The position numbers and the translations under genes are program-made. Below, piece by piece: positions 19,194 through 28,728 of a DNA stretch of 30,831 nt (position 1 is the first letter of the stretch; each line of letters opens with the position of its first letter). The notes beneath the pieces were generated by a model. It searched no databases and was not told the origin of the DNA. It was given only the letters and a program-made list of their open reading frames with translations. Origin of the DNA: Hondaea fermentalgiana (Eukaryota > Sar > Bigyra > Thraustochytrida > Thraustochytriidae); the NCBI GenBank assembly GCA_014084085.1, contig NPFB01000144.1:136122-166952 (forward strand), in the 5' to 3' direction.

Positions 19194-20198
19194 ATGCGGG
19201 CGTGGAGGTGTCTGCAGCGGTGGCTGGGAGGGCGCGAGCACAGCACGGCGCGATCCGGCGGCGGCGGGGGCGTCGGCGCGAACGGCGCGCGAGCGGCGCC
19301 GCATGCCGAGGCTCTGGCGGCCATCGTGCGGCGGCGGCGCGCGGCGCGAAGCTTTGACCCGGATAAGCCGGTGCCCGGCGACGTGCTCCGCGAGTGCTTG
19401 GCGCTGAGCGCGCGAGCGCCTTCGGGCTTTAACCTGCAGCCGTACCGCGTTGTCGTGGTGCAAGATGCATATGTGCGCAAGGAGCTGGCGTACTCGATGT
19501 TGGGAGGCAACATCCGTCGCGTGCTGCGCGCCCCAGTAAATGTGGTCTTTCTCGCAGATCTCGAGCCGTGGAGGCTGCTTGATCGCGTCGTGGACCTCGA
19601 ACGTGAGACAGGCAAGACGGAGATGGAACTCGCGGCCCTGCGCTCTGATGCCAGCTTCTTTGTCGGATGGCGCGGGGCCTCGGCCTCTCGCGATCAAGAT
19701 GCAGAGCCTGCTGCCGCCGCCAAAGCTGCCTTTAACACCATCTTCCGCGGCCATGATGAAGAACTTGGTCGTTTGGGTGGCGCTGCGCAGACTGCTGAGA
19801 TGGGTCTCAAGCGCGGCCTGATGCAAGCGCTCTCTCACATTACACAGACGCCAACAATCAATAGCAGCGCAGAGGCATGGGCCTTTAAGAGCTCGATGCT
19901 TGCAGCCCAAAACTTTATGCTCGCAATGGCGGCGCACGGCTACGATACGAGCCCAATGGAAGGCTTTGATGCTCGTCGTGTAAAGGAAGCCCTCTCCGTG
20001 CCGGAAGATCGATTCAGCGTTCCACTCATCATCTCGGCCGGCGTAGCTGACGACGGGATCGTCACCGACGCAGAGGACAGCAAGGACAACGCGTCCCCGC
20101 GATTTCCCTTTGAGGAGGTCTTTTGCGCCGACTCTTTTGACTTTCCAATGTATCGGCGCGCGCCTCCAGCAAACAAGGACATGGAGAACCGCAAATAG
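19194..20198 (+). CDS. Nitroreductase-family flavoprotein, possibly mitochondrial
   Basis: With the ATG at 19194 (gcgccATGcgg) the protein has 334 residues; ATGs from 19110 would add 28 residues. The first 25 residues are Arg/Trp/Gly-rich without acidic residues apart from one Glu, like a presequence. The FMN-binding start of the family is clear: RRRAARSFDPDKPVP near 45-60, then APSGFNLQPYRVVVV near 78-92. The C-terminal part contains SSMLAAQNFMLAMAAHGYDTSPMEGFD, the usual helix and GxxSxPMxGFD-type loop, and ends with the strand VPLIISAGVAD. These enzymes use NAD(P)H and FMN to reduce nitro groups, quinones or similar substrates. An insert near 135-205 is longer than in bacterial members. 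It is convergent with the DEP/C2 gene, 125 bases apart. The true substrate cannot be read from the sequence. Confidence 0.88.
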   Translation: MRAWRCLQRWLGGREHSTARSGGGGGVGANGARAAPHAEALAAIVRRRRAARSFDPDKPVPGDVLRECLALSARAPSGFNLQPYRVVVVQDAYVRKELAYSMLGGNIRRVLRAPVNVVFLADLEPWRLLDRVVDLERETGKTEMELAALRSDASFFVGWRGASASRDQDAEPAAAAKAAFNTIFRGHDEELGRLGGAAQTAEMGLKRGLMQALSHITQTPTINSSAEAWAFKSSMLAAQNFMLAMAAHGYDTSPMEGFDARRVKEALSVPEDRFSVPLIISAGVADDGIVTDAEDSKDNASPRFPFEEVFCADSFDFPMYRRAPPANKDMENRK

Positions 20199-20323
20199 CT
20201 AGCAGACACAAACCAAAAGGAGAAGATTATAAAGAATGAAGCCGAAAGAAATGGGAAAAAAAGATTCGCTAAAAAGAGAAGAATGAAAAGACTGTGTAAT
20301 ACTACCTTGTTTTTTTTTAAAGT

Positions 20324-23300
20324 TTAAGATTGATGCTGAGCTTGATGCTGGTCGACCTTTTCCCAAAGGGGTGCTGGTGGGACTTCGTTCCAGAGCGCGT
20401 CCATGTATGCCACGATGCGTCGTCGCATCTTTCCGCTGCGAAACTTTTTCGTAAAAATGTACACCCAAATGGCCAACTCGTAAACCACTCTTGGCGTAAA
20501 AGTGAGGAAAAGGGCGATGCCAACAAGCCACAGGGCGACATGCGAGCTTGTCTTTTCGTTCTCCCACGTTAAAATGGAGCGCGCTCGCAGCAAATTCAGA
20601 TTTACACGTTGCAAAACCTTCTTCGCCACTTGGTATTTCTCCTTGATGCCACGGTACTTTTCCAACAAGGTCCGCTTCTTTTTGGCGGGAACATAGAGTT
20701 TGCGAAAGCCCTGATCGTCGCGTACATGACGCATGTGCATGAGATACATTGCCATGGCCCCCACGAGGATGCCACAAAAATAAGCCGTGTAACCAAGGAG
20801 AATCAGAACGAGACTTACCAGTCCGAGGCCCACCGTGAAGCGGGGACTCTCCCAGGTGATGATGGCGTGGAAGATTTCCTTGCACTCGTCCGCAATCTGT
20901 TTGATTGGCATAAGAACATTAACGAGGAGATCGATATTTTGCCCGAGACTCTTGAGCCGTGTTGCGGAGCGCACCATGTCTGACTGGAGAAGCTTTGTGT
21001 GTTCGAGCCACCACTTGTCGACACTTTCGAGCAAGACGGTCGACGTTCGCGTTGATTCGGACAAATCAGGTGCGAGAGATCCCGTCCCCGTGGCTGATGA
21101 GGCATCCGACTGAGATGTAACAGACGATCTCGAGGTTGCGAGCTCTGGCTTGTAGACCGCCTCCGGGCCGTCGTCAAAGGTTGCCTTCGGGGTCTCCCCG
21201 CTAAAGCTGGCTGCGCCGCCCTCATCAAGGCAGGGAAGGAGCGATGTGGTCTCACTGTCTTTTGTTTGTGTTGTCTCATCGGTGCCCTGACCCGGAGATG
21301 GCGTGCTCGTAGAAGCATTATCCGTCTTTGAGGCAACTGGCTCCGTCGAAATGGCGCGCTCGGACGAAGGGCGTAACATGTCTCTTCGCAGCGATCGCGC
21401 CCAAGTAATGGTTAGGAGTTGCGTTGCAGCAGCTTCTTTGATGAGCTGCACGGCGAGGACAAAGAGACTTTCATTGGCACGAGCGCGAAGCGTCTCGCTC
21501 CGTCGAGAATTGGGCTGAACAGCCGAGCACACAAGATTAATAAAGGCCAACGGGCACCATCGCTTCCAGGACCACTTGTCTCCAAATGCCTCAAAAGTAT
21601 CGACGCCACTAAGCCAGTCCCAGTCGCGTTTTTCCGACATACGGACCAAGGCCTTGAAGCTCTGAAGGTCGGCAAGTGCTACAGCCTCGGCAGCTTCACG
21701 GCTTGCGGCGAGCAAGAGCTCTTTTTCGGAGGTGCTCGAAGCGCCCGCAGCTGCAGCCGAAGCCGCAGTCTTTGCAGCAGGAACAGAAGAAGAAGAAGAA
21801 GAAGAAGAAGAAGAAGAAGAAGGAGCAGCAGAAGCTTCGGTATGGGCTTGTTCCGCTTTGATGACGTACTTTTCCACCACCGGACCAAGTACGTGCTCGG
21901 AGAAGATGCGCAATGCAATGAGCGCGCGAAGCTTGAGGATATCGACGTCCCGTTTTCGCCATGTTCCATACGAAGGGAACCTGAACACTACATAGCGTGC
22001 AATGGTCTTGCGCGGCAAGACAAGCTCGAATCGCCCTTTCGGATGAGGCGATGCTGTGGTCGCTGTCGCTGCCGCTGCCATGGTGGCTGATGCCGATGAC
22101 GTCGAGAGTGGGCGCCCCCCTGCAGTCGTTCCTAGCGAGCTCGTGGTGCGTTGGATTCCGCGCGTGTTGTCGCCATCTGTATCCTCGTCCTCGTCTTCGT
22201 CGTCAAGGCTACCGTCCGCAGCGAGACGCGAAAAGAGCTCGTCAATGCCAGCAAGGTCTGCGCGGATATCTTGATTGAGATCTGTCTCGGAAGGTGAAGG
22301 AGTTGGTGGCGAGCCCGGCAAGAGGGAAGGGACGGGCGCCTCTCCGCCGGGTGTGGTGGGTTTCGAACTTTCGGTTTTGTTCGCAAACCCAATCATGAGA
22401 CCAAAGTCTACGGATCCATTGCTCTCCAAGACCTGCAGCGCATGCCAAAGATCCTCCCGTACAAGTTCGTTCGAGCTGAACGTGTGTTTCTTGGCAAAGT
22501 AGACGGCGCGCGTTGTAACAATGAGTCGTCCACCATACTGGGACCGACGATACGCCGTCTCCTGCGTTCTTCCGCCGCGCACTTTGTCCATGATGCAGAC
22601 AACGCGCTCACCCTCGAAAAAATATTGCTGTAAGGCGGGAAAGTCGAGAATGGCTTTGCGTCGAGCCCTCTCTGTAGAAATTGCGGACGCCTTGAGGCTA
22701 CGCACATAGAGCTCAAAGACCGGATAGTGAAGAGCCCGCACCTGGCTACTCATGGCCATGGTGCGGTTGAGCTTGTTGCCAAATTGGGCAAGAACGAGAG
22801 CGTCAAAGACTTCGTGCGCGTTGAGGGTGTGACAGAGCGGCGGCAAAAACGGAGCAAGAGTGAGCCACATGGCCCGCACGATTTGTTGATCATCACCGGC
22901 CAAAAGCTGAAAAGCCTTTTCCGGGAAGTCAAAGACGAAGCATTTGACTGCAGCCTCGACTTCTGCATCCTCGGCAAATTCTTTGGCAGGCCGCGCCGTC
23001 GCCGCTGAAGACGCCTCATTGGCAATTTCCTTGCCGATGCTCTTCCTTTTCTCTTCATTCGCGTTCTGTGCGGGTTGCTTGCCAGCCCGGCTGTTTGCCT
23101 TGTACTGCTCGAGCGCGCTCTTGATGGCGGCGCGACGTTCGGCGTGGCATGCGGTCGCGCGGCGGCGTTGCTCGAGGTATTGCACCTTGCGTGAGCGAGC
23201 CATTTCGGACACTTCGCACTGGTCAGCTTTGCTACCGAGCACGACGCTCTTTACGGGTGGAGTGGGTGTCTTTTTGGGTTTCTTTCCAAGGATGCGATTC

Positions 23301-25528
23301 AGTTTCGAGGTCTGCCGACGCATTGCATGAGGACGGTCTTGATCCAGTGCTGGCGCGGACTGCGAGACATCGTCGACGGGCCGCGAGGACTCGCGCCGGA
23401 AGAGTCGTGGGCGCGGCAAACTTGAATGACCCGGTTTGACGCGCGGAGAAGGCGACGCAGGCGTTGTGTTGGAGTTCCCACCTTGACCATCCTGCCCTGC
23501 AGCGGCTGCAGCCGCTTCCGAGGATTCTGGAGCCCCAATACTTGCAGGCAACGAAATGTCACTTAGCTCAACGTGCGAGGTTGTGGTTCGAATCACCGAT
23601 GGTGGGCTCGCTGTGAATGCTGGCTTTTGCGAGATGATCGGAGGCTTGATCACTTTGCCACTTGTTTCTGGCGCTGCTGCGGTCGCAATCACGGCTGCAT
23701 TGGGAGGTTTGAGGCTACCAGCTTCCAGGGCTGCGGGCTTGTTTCCTGCAGCAGCAGGAGTTTCAGGAATGAGTTGCACCCATGCAAGGCGCAATTCCAG
23801 TTGGCCAAGTTTGCTATTCGTGTACTGTTCCTTTGCGCCACGTGTTTCGGGTTTCCCAGCTTTGCCTGCAATGCGAGCGCCATCGTTAAGGTTGCCCTCG
23901 GACTTTGCGCGACTTGTTTTTCGGGCGATCTTCTGACCAATTTGGAGAAAACCAAGATCTCCATCACTACTGTCGCTTTCGTTGTTGTCCTCGTTGAATG
24001 AGGAGAAACCGACGTCACTGTCGTTAAAATTCTCGTGCAGATCTCCGCTAGAGAAGTCACCCGATACGCCCAGAGCCGCGAGACCACGGCGCGCGGCCTT
24101 GTCGGCGAGACTTGATGTCTCTTCGTCCTCGTCACCATCGTCGCCATCATCTTCGTCTTCATCGTCATCGAAGTCGCCGCCAAAGTCGGGGAGCTCGGAC
24201 AATTCACTTCCGTTTACATTACGGGCATGCGCCTTGTCGGCATTACGCTTGGCTGCCTTGGCGCTTCGTGCCACGCCGTCTTCAACGGCGTCAAGTGGAT
24301 TTTTGCCCTGCTTGAAGCCTGTCCGTGCGGCCAAGAGAACGTTGGTGTCTTTGGGTTTTGTGCGAAGGAGACTAAAGGTGAGCTGCTGTACAGCGGCGAT
24401 CTCGTTGACAGTTTTCTTTTGGGGGCGTACAGAGCGAACAAGGATGACAGAGCTCCTGCCGATACCTGTGCGCCCCCTCGCTGAGCGACTAGCGTAAACG
24501 TGAACCGATATGCCGAGCTCTGTTCGCTTCGACGCGTGCGAGGGTGATGCCTGCTGCGAAGAACTACCATCGGGCACCTTTGTATTGACCACAACCACAT
24601 TCGAGGGCTCCTTGCTTAATCCTGGGGGGAGATTCTCAAGGGAGTCCATGCGGTCGAGCACATCGCCCATGGAGCTCAGACTAAAGTCAAGGCCGCCGTC
24701 GGCTTGTGATGACTCGGAGGCGCGCGTAGCAAGGGCTGCGCGATGTCGCTGCTGGCGCGTGGAGCACTCGAAACGTACAAAGAACACGAAGCAGGCGTTC
24801 CAGACTGGATTGAGATCCCGACGAATCACGTGGGTGCAAATCTTTGCATCTCCGAGTCGGACCTCGGCGAGGGCATTGGAGGTGCCAGACATGTTTTCGG
24901 CAATAAGACCATTTGCCTTTTCGACGTGCACAAAGACAGCGCCGTGATTTTGTGAGGCTGCATGGATATCCGTGACGCGATAGAGTCTTTGGTGCCAGCT
25001 CTTTAGCTTTTTGGCATGTCCAATTGGGATGAGGACGCCGACATTGTTGAGGAAATCGAGCACAACTGCTGCATGTGTTCGGACCTCCTGGTTGTTTCTA
25101 TATATGTTTTACAGGAGCGCGTGCAAGACGAGTTAGTGGAAGCTCAAGGTGACATTGCATCCAAGCCATTTTACCTGCGCTCTGTATCACATTTTTCCAG
25201 GAACGTACCTATCTTTGACGAGACACTGAATGACGTCTTCGCCAGTGAAGCACTCGCCATAAGAATGCACAAAGTTCTTGATGGTGCGCTTTTTGAGCTG
25301 TTCGCTCAAGAGGCGGTGCGTCTGTCCAGGATGGAGCAGCGGAAGGCCAGTCGGCCAGGCCATGGCACCGCCTACGCTGGCTCGGCGGCCCTTGAGAATC
25401 CACCTTCCATGCGCAGCGCCCGCGTTCCCATTCGCGTTGCCGGCGGCGACGAGGTGGCTGGCATTCTTCTCCGTGACCACGACCGCCGTCGCCATGCCCG
25501 GCGTCGCCTGCACGTGCTCGTTGTCCAT
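20324..25528 (-). CDS. DEP - split C2 - GRAM-like - membrane-hairpin protein, two exons
   Basis: Exon 1 is 25528-25209 and exon 2 is 25097-20324. The 111-base intron has a GTACGT donor, a CACTAAC branch-like site and a TATATAG acceptor. The spliced frame gives 1697 residues. A DEP domain (about 68-148) spans the junction: ECFTGEDVIQCLVKDR joins NNQEVRTHAAVVLDFLNNVG. A C2 domain begins at about 159 (AVFVHVEKANGLIAEN) and is broken by about 80 polar residues before its second half near 299-365. Its calcium-binding Asp residues are missing. An acidic linker and long disordered stretches follow. A GRAM/PH-like fold is split over about 935-1175 (GERVVCIMDKV, GGRLIVTTRAVYFAKK, FELVLPRK). Two hydrophobic hairpins near 1527-1562 and 1625-1660 end the protein. 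The plan recalls plant DUF639 and MCTP proteins at ER contact sites. A role in membrane tethering or lipid sensing is inferred. Confidence 0.82.
21783..21822. repeat. (GAA)n microsatellite coding for polyserine on the - strand
   Basis: About 13 GAA triplets on the + strand, read as TTC/TCT/CTT on the - strand. In the gene's frame it gives a run of about 13 Ser residues in a linker after the GRAM-like region. Confidence 0.9.
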
Positions 25529-26545
25529 GGCGGGCGCCGCGCCGTCGCAAGTACGCACGTGCGCAAGTCCTCAGAGTCCGCCCGCCGCCGCCGCAGCGTT
25601 CCGACGATCCTAATGTACCTCCGCTAGCCTCGCTCACGTGCGCGCGCGCTCTCCGCCGCGTCGCCGGGCGCAGCGCCTTCCGTCCCGGAGCCGCGCGCGC
25701 CAGGGCAGAGACGCCTCGCGGCCTCTCGCCGCGGGCGCCGACGCGGCCGCGCGGGGCGCTCAGAGTTCTGCTCGAGCGGGAACACGCCGCGGCTTCTTGT
25801 GACGGACGGCGTGCGATCGCACACTGCTATGCTACGACCGCTAGGCCAAGCAGCGAGGACTCAGAACATCTTCGCTTCGGGGCGAGCTTCGAGGATTGCG
25901 AGATGTCGTTCGAACACTGACGGGGGCGATCGGCCATGCGGAAGCTTTCATCTCCTTCGACCAACAAAGTCGTCTCGACGTGTTCGATGAAAAGTCTTGG
26001 TCAACAAATCCCCATCAGCTTGCCGAGGGAGGGGAAATGAACCGCACCTTATGTTGCTATACCATGGTATTACAATTGAGAGAAAATTGAGGCTCTTTGG
26101 TGACTTCTTCCGCGTCCAATTGAAGTAACTACTACTACAACAATTGAAGAGTACGGAAGCCTCCCCCCTCCCGCCCTCCTGGTTCCCCAAAAGTTCAATC
26201 ATCTCTCAATGTGAGGAGCCCGCACCGGAGCTAATCAGTTGAGTTGGGACCACTGTTAGCAATGCAAAGGCGCGGTCCCAGTAGTCGAGGCAGTAGAGTC
26301 TCCGCAGAGCCACAAGAGAGTTCACAAGACAATTACCTCAAAAGACTTTTTTTCTGAGCGAAAAGATGATTTGAAGTTCTTTCTCGCAGCGAGCGGAAAG
26401 ACACATGCGGCTGAGGCTTGACCTCGATACCTTTGGTGCGGGAATTGAAATCGATAAAGATGTTACTGGACTAGACTACAAGGCAATTTGGCCAAGAGAT
26501 GCGCATAATGATGATCTTCAGGGTGCGCGAGGACAAAGACTCGAT
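25529..26545. other. Intergenic between VTT gene and DEP/C2 gene
   Basis: 1.0 kb. 25620-25790 is extremely GC-rich and is probably the promoter of the DEP/C2 gene. A + strand frame from about 25850 to 26036 (from an AG at 25843-25844) reads like protein (SLRGELRGLRDVVRTL, then AEAFISFDQQSRLDVFDEK), but no partner exon was found. 26090-26400 is AT-richer with no clear content. Confidence 0.4.
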
Positions 26546-27586
26546 TCAGACGAGGTTCTCGAGCAGGGAATGGCGACGCAATCGCTGGCGGAAAAAAGGT
26601 TGGGACTCACGATCGCTTTGGGCACGTTGACGATGGACGTGCGGGTGTCGGTGCGCCGCCCCTGTCGCATGCTCCCGCGGTGTGAACTGCGCGTGAATGC
26701 GCTTGACGTGGATCGATGCGATTGCCATCATGGCGATCGAGGCCAGTGTCCCGACGACAGAAAGTGAACTCTTCAAAAACTTTTCCATCTCAAGATCTCC
26801 AGCATCTGCGCGCGACAGCGCATCGACCTCGGGAACGACGCCAGAGGCATCGGAAAGCGAGCCAATGAGAACGGCGAAAAGGGTGCCCTGTAGGTCTCCC
26901 AAGAGAGCCATCCAAAAGAAGGTAAAAAATTGCACAGAGAGCGCTCCGAGCGAATAGTTTTTCACTTGTTCTGGGAGCATGATAAAGCGAGACAAAAAGG
27001 TGATTCGCCAGGGCTGGACTTCGGCCATGTGCGCAATGGGCTTGAGATGAGACCATTTCTGCAAGAGGCTGTCCTTGCGCGACCGCAGGAAGTGGCGCCC
27101 GACGAGGTAGCTGAGGCAGGCGGAGAGATGGCGCGTGCAGGTGCCAACGAGGAGTGCATCTCCAAAAGGAAGCATGGATCCAAGAGTGGCAACGATGGCC
27201 AGCACGGGAAAGCCGGGCACCATGGACAGCACAGACATGAAGACGACGAAGCGGGAATTGGCCCAGATGCTTAATCCAAGCGAGAACTCCTTGGCAATCG
27301 TTTCGAGCATGGGCGTCAGCAGCGGCTGCAGCAGGATCACCGGGGCCACCACGAAGACCACGACGGGCGCAAGAAGAGCGACGCTCTTACGCGCGACGCG
27401 CAGAGCCGCGCGCGCGGGCGTCCTCTCGGCCTCCTTCAGCACCGCGGACAGTCCTCCCGACTCCACATCGTCGTGGCCCGCCTTGTCGCCGACGAAGCCG
27501 CTGTCCTGCTGCAGCGTCCACCCGAGCGGTCTCCGCGTCACGGCGGTCACGTGACCCAGGTGCCGCTGCTCCTGGGCGGTCTGCAT
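26546..27586 (-). CDS. VTT-domain membrane protein (TVP38/TMEM64-like)
   Basis: The ATG at 27586 gives 346 residues. Residues 1-65 are polar and cytosolic. Hydrophobic segments lie at about 68-92, 112-165, 196-243 and 275-294. The VTT core is recognisable: PGFPVLAIVATLGSMLPFGDALL at 124-146 with its small-residue-rich re-entrant loop, the SYLVGRHFL motif at 159-167, then FLSRFIMLPEQVKNYSLGAL at 197-216 and GDLQGTLFAVLIG at 230-242. VTT proteins (Tvp38, TMEM41B, VMP1, DedA) sit in the ER, Golgi or plasma membrane, and several scramble phospholipids. The last 50 residues are His/Arg-rich and may not be genuine: a GTGAGT donor lies at 26610-26605 inside this tail, so the natural C terminus could differ. 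It is divergent from the next gene on the right. Confidence 0.88.
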   Translation of the reverse strand: MQTAQEQRHLGHVTAVTRRPLGWTLQQDSGFVGDKAGHDDVESGGLSAVLKEAERTPARAALRVARKSVALLAPVVVFVVAPVILLQPLLTPMLETIAKEFSLGLSIWANSRFVVFMSVLSMVPGFPVLAIVATLGSMLPFGDALLVGTCTRHLSACLSYLVGRHFLRSRKDSLLQKWSHLKPIAHMAEVQPWRITFLSRFIMLPEQVKNYSLGALSVQFFTFFWMALLGDLQGTLFAVLIGSLSDASGVVPEVDALSRADAGDLEMEKFLKSSLSVVGTLASIAMMAIASIHVKRIHAQFTPREHATGAAHRHPHVHRQRAQSDRESQPFFRQRLRRHSLLENLV

Positions 27587-27746
27587 GGCGTGCTCGTCTT
27601 GGCCCCTCCCTCGAACTTCGGCGCACGCGCGCTTCAGCGCGCGAGCGAGCCGCCGCCGGCCCTCGCCCGCCCGCGTGCGCGCGTGCGTCTTCGCCTCTTC
27701 GACGGCGAGGTTGTTATCGTTGTGGTTGTTGTTGTTGTTGTTGCAG

Positions 27747-27831
27747 TACTACGTGCGGCCGCTGCCCGAGCCTCTGCGCCTCGACGGCCGCCCACTGGAC
27801 GCCTGGCGCGCGTCCCGTCTGCGCCGCCGAG
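27747..27831 (+). other. Possible exon, family unknown (copy A)
   Basis: After a TTGTTGTTGCAG acceptor at 27746 the + strand reads YYVRPLPEPLRLDGRPLDAW followed by RASR. Third codon positions are strongly G/C, as in the real genes nearby. A GTGCGT donor at 27683 would give a 64-base intron. No family is recognised. It resembles copy B at 28108. Confidence 0.3.
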
Positions 27832-28107
27832 ACCTCTGTGGCTGGCTGGCTGGCTACTTTACTGTGTTCATAGCCTAGCTCGAGCTCTTCGACCCCGAGA
27901 GCGCCGGCGTCGAGGCCGTCACGTCGCGGCGAGGCGCTTCTGCGACCACCCATCCGAGCTCGCGCTCGTAACGCACATGGCCAGCAGCATGCGTCGAGCG
28001 AGACGTTGCTCTTCGTGGCTTCACAGTCAAGTTGGCGCGGCGTGTAGCCAGCCAGCCAGTCATGGCTCCTGTTTACTGCAAGGCGCACCGTGCACGTTAT
28101 TTACCAG

Positions 28108-28227
28108 GAGCCGCAGCCGCCGCTGCGCCTCGACCCGGAAGCTTTGCGGCGAGAATGGATGGAAAGAAGACACCATCACGGGCGGCGTTATTTACAGAAA
28201 CCGGGACTGCAAGGCGATCCCGTGGCG
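28108..28227 (+). other. Possible exon, family unknown (copy B)
   Basis: After a TTATTTACCAG acceptor at 28107 the + strand reads EPQPPLRLDPEALRREWMER and continues for about 20 residues to a GTGAAG at 28228. Copies A and B share the pattern P-x-PLRLD-x3-L-x3-W-x2-R. An intron through the GAA run would join it to a short segment beginning ALPWSADEDRRMVELSLRPL (28292 on) that ends in a stop codon. Confidence 0.3.
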
Positions 28228-28228
28228 G

Positions 28229-28257
28229 TGAAGAAGAAGAAGAAGAAGAAGAAGAAG
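28229..28257. repeat. (GAA)n microsatellite
   Basis: Nine GAA copies. Depending on the model it lies in an intron, in an exon coding Glu or Lys, or in 5' leader. Confidence 0.9.
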
Positions 28258-28728
28258 TAGTAAAAGAAGAAGATGATGATGGCTGGTGGAGGCCTTGCCA
28301 TGGAGCGCGGACGAGGACCGTCGGATGGTGGAGCTCTCGCTGCGCCCGCTTGACGCATGCCTCAAAATACTTGCTTGACTGCGGCCAACCGGACGAGCCG
28401 TCACAAGTCCGTCGAAGGAGTCGATTTGGTAACCGCAAAATTACAGGTGCGCACTCGTTCTCGAGGGGGTGCGCGCGGGGACCCCAGGTGCTCAGGCACA
28501 ACACGAGTACACACCGTTTTGGCAGACTGAGCTGGGGTGGGCGCGGACCTGGGCGCGGTGCTGCGCGTGAGGATCGCGATGTTGCCGGCTGCGGACGAAG
28601 AGAGACGGAAGACCAAGGCGCAGCGCTTACAAGCAAACCGGGGCGAGGCGGTGGTACTTGGACGATTTCATTCTCTGGGTTGGCTGGCTGTCTGGCTGGT
28701 GAGCGAGTGAGCGAACAAGGGAGGCAGC

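Larger units (their letters stand above)
27587..28728. other. Long upstream region with GGCTGG blocks and possible exons
   Basis: 1.14 kb between two divergent starts. It contains a GTT run (27710-27744), GGCTGG blocks (27840-27855, 28047-28060 in the other orientation, 28680-28699) and a GAA run (28229-28257). Several short + strand segments look coding but I could not join them into one gene. A small ATG-initiated frame at 28579-28707 (MLPAADEERRKTKAQRLQAN at its start) is possibly an upstream ORF or exon. Confidence 0.4.

Noticed and set aside
22162..23330. Long + strand frames within the DEP/C2 gene
   Set aside because: They are shadows of the confident - strand coding sequence, often made of Ser/Arg runs opposite acidic or Ser codons.
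28292..28380. Possible Myb/SANT domain (PWSADEDRRMVEL)
   Set aside because: The first helix looks suggestive, but the frame stops before a third helix and the continuation needs an unsupported frameshift.
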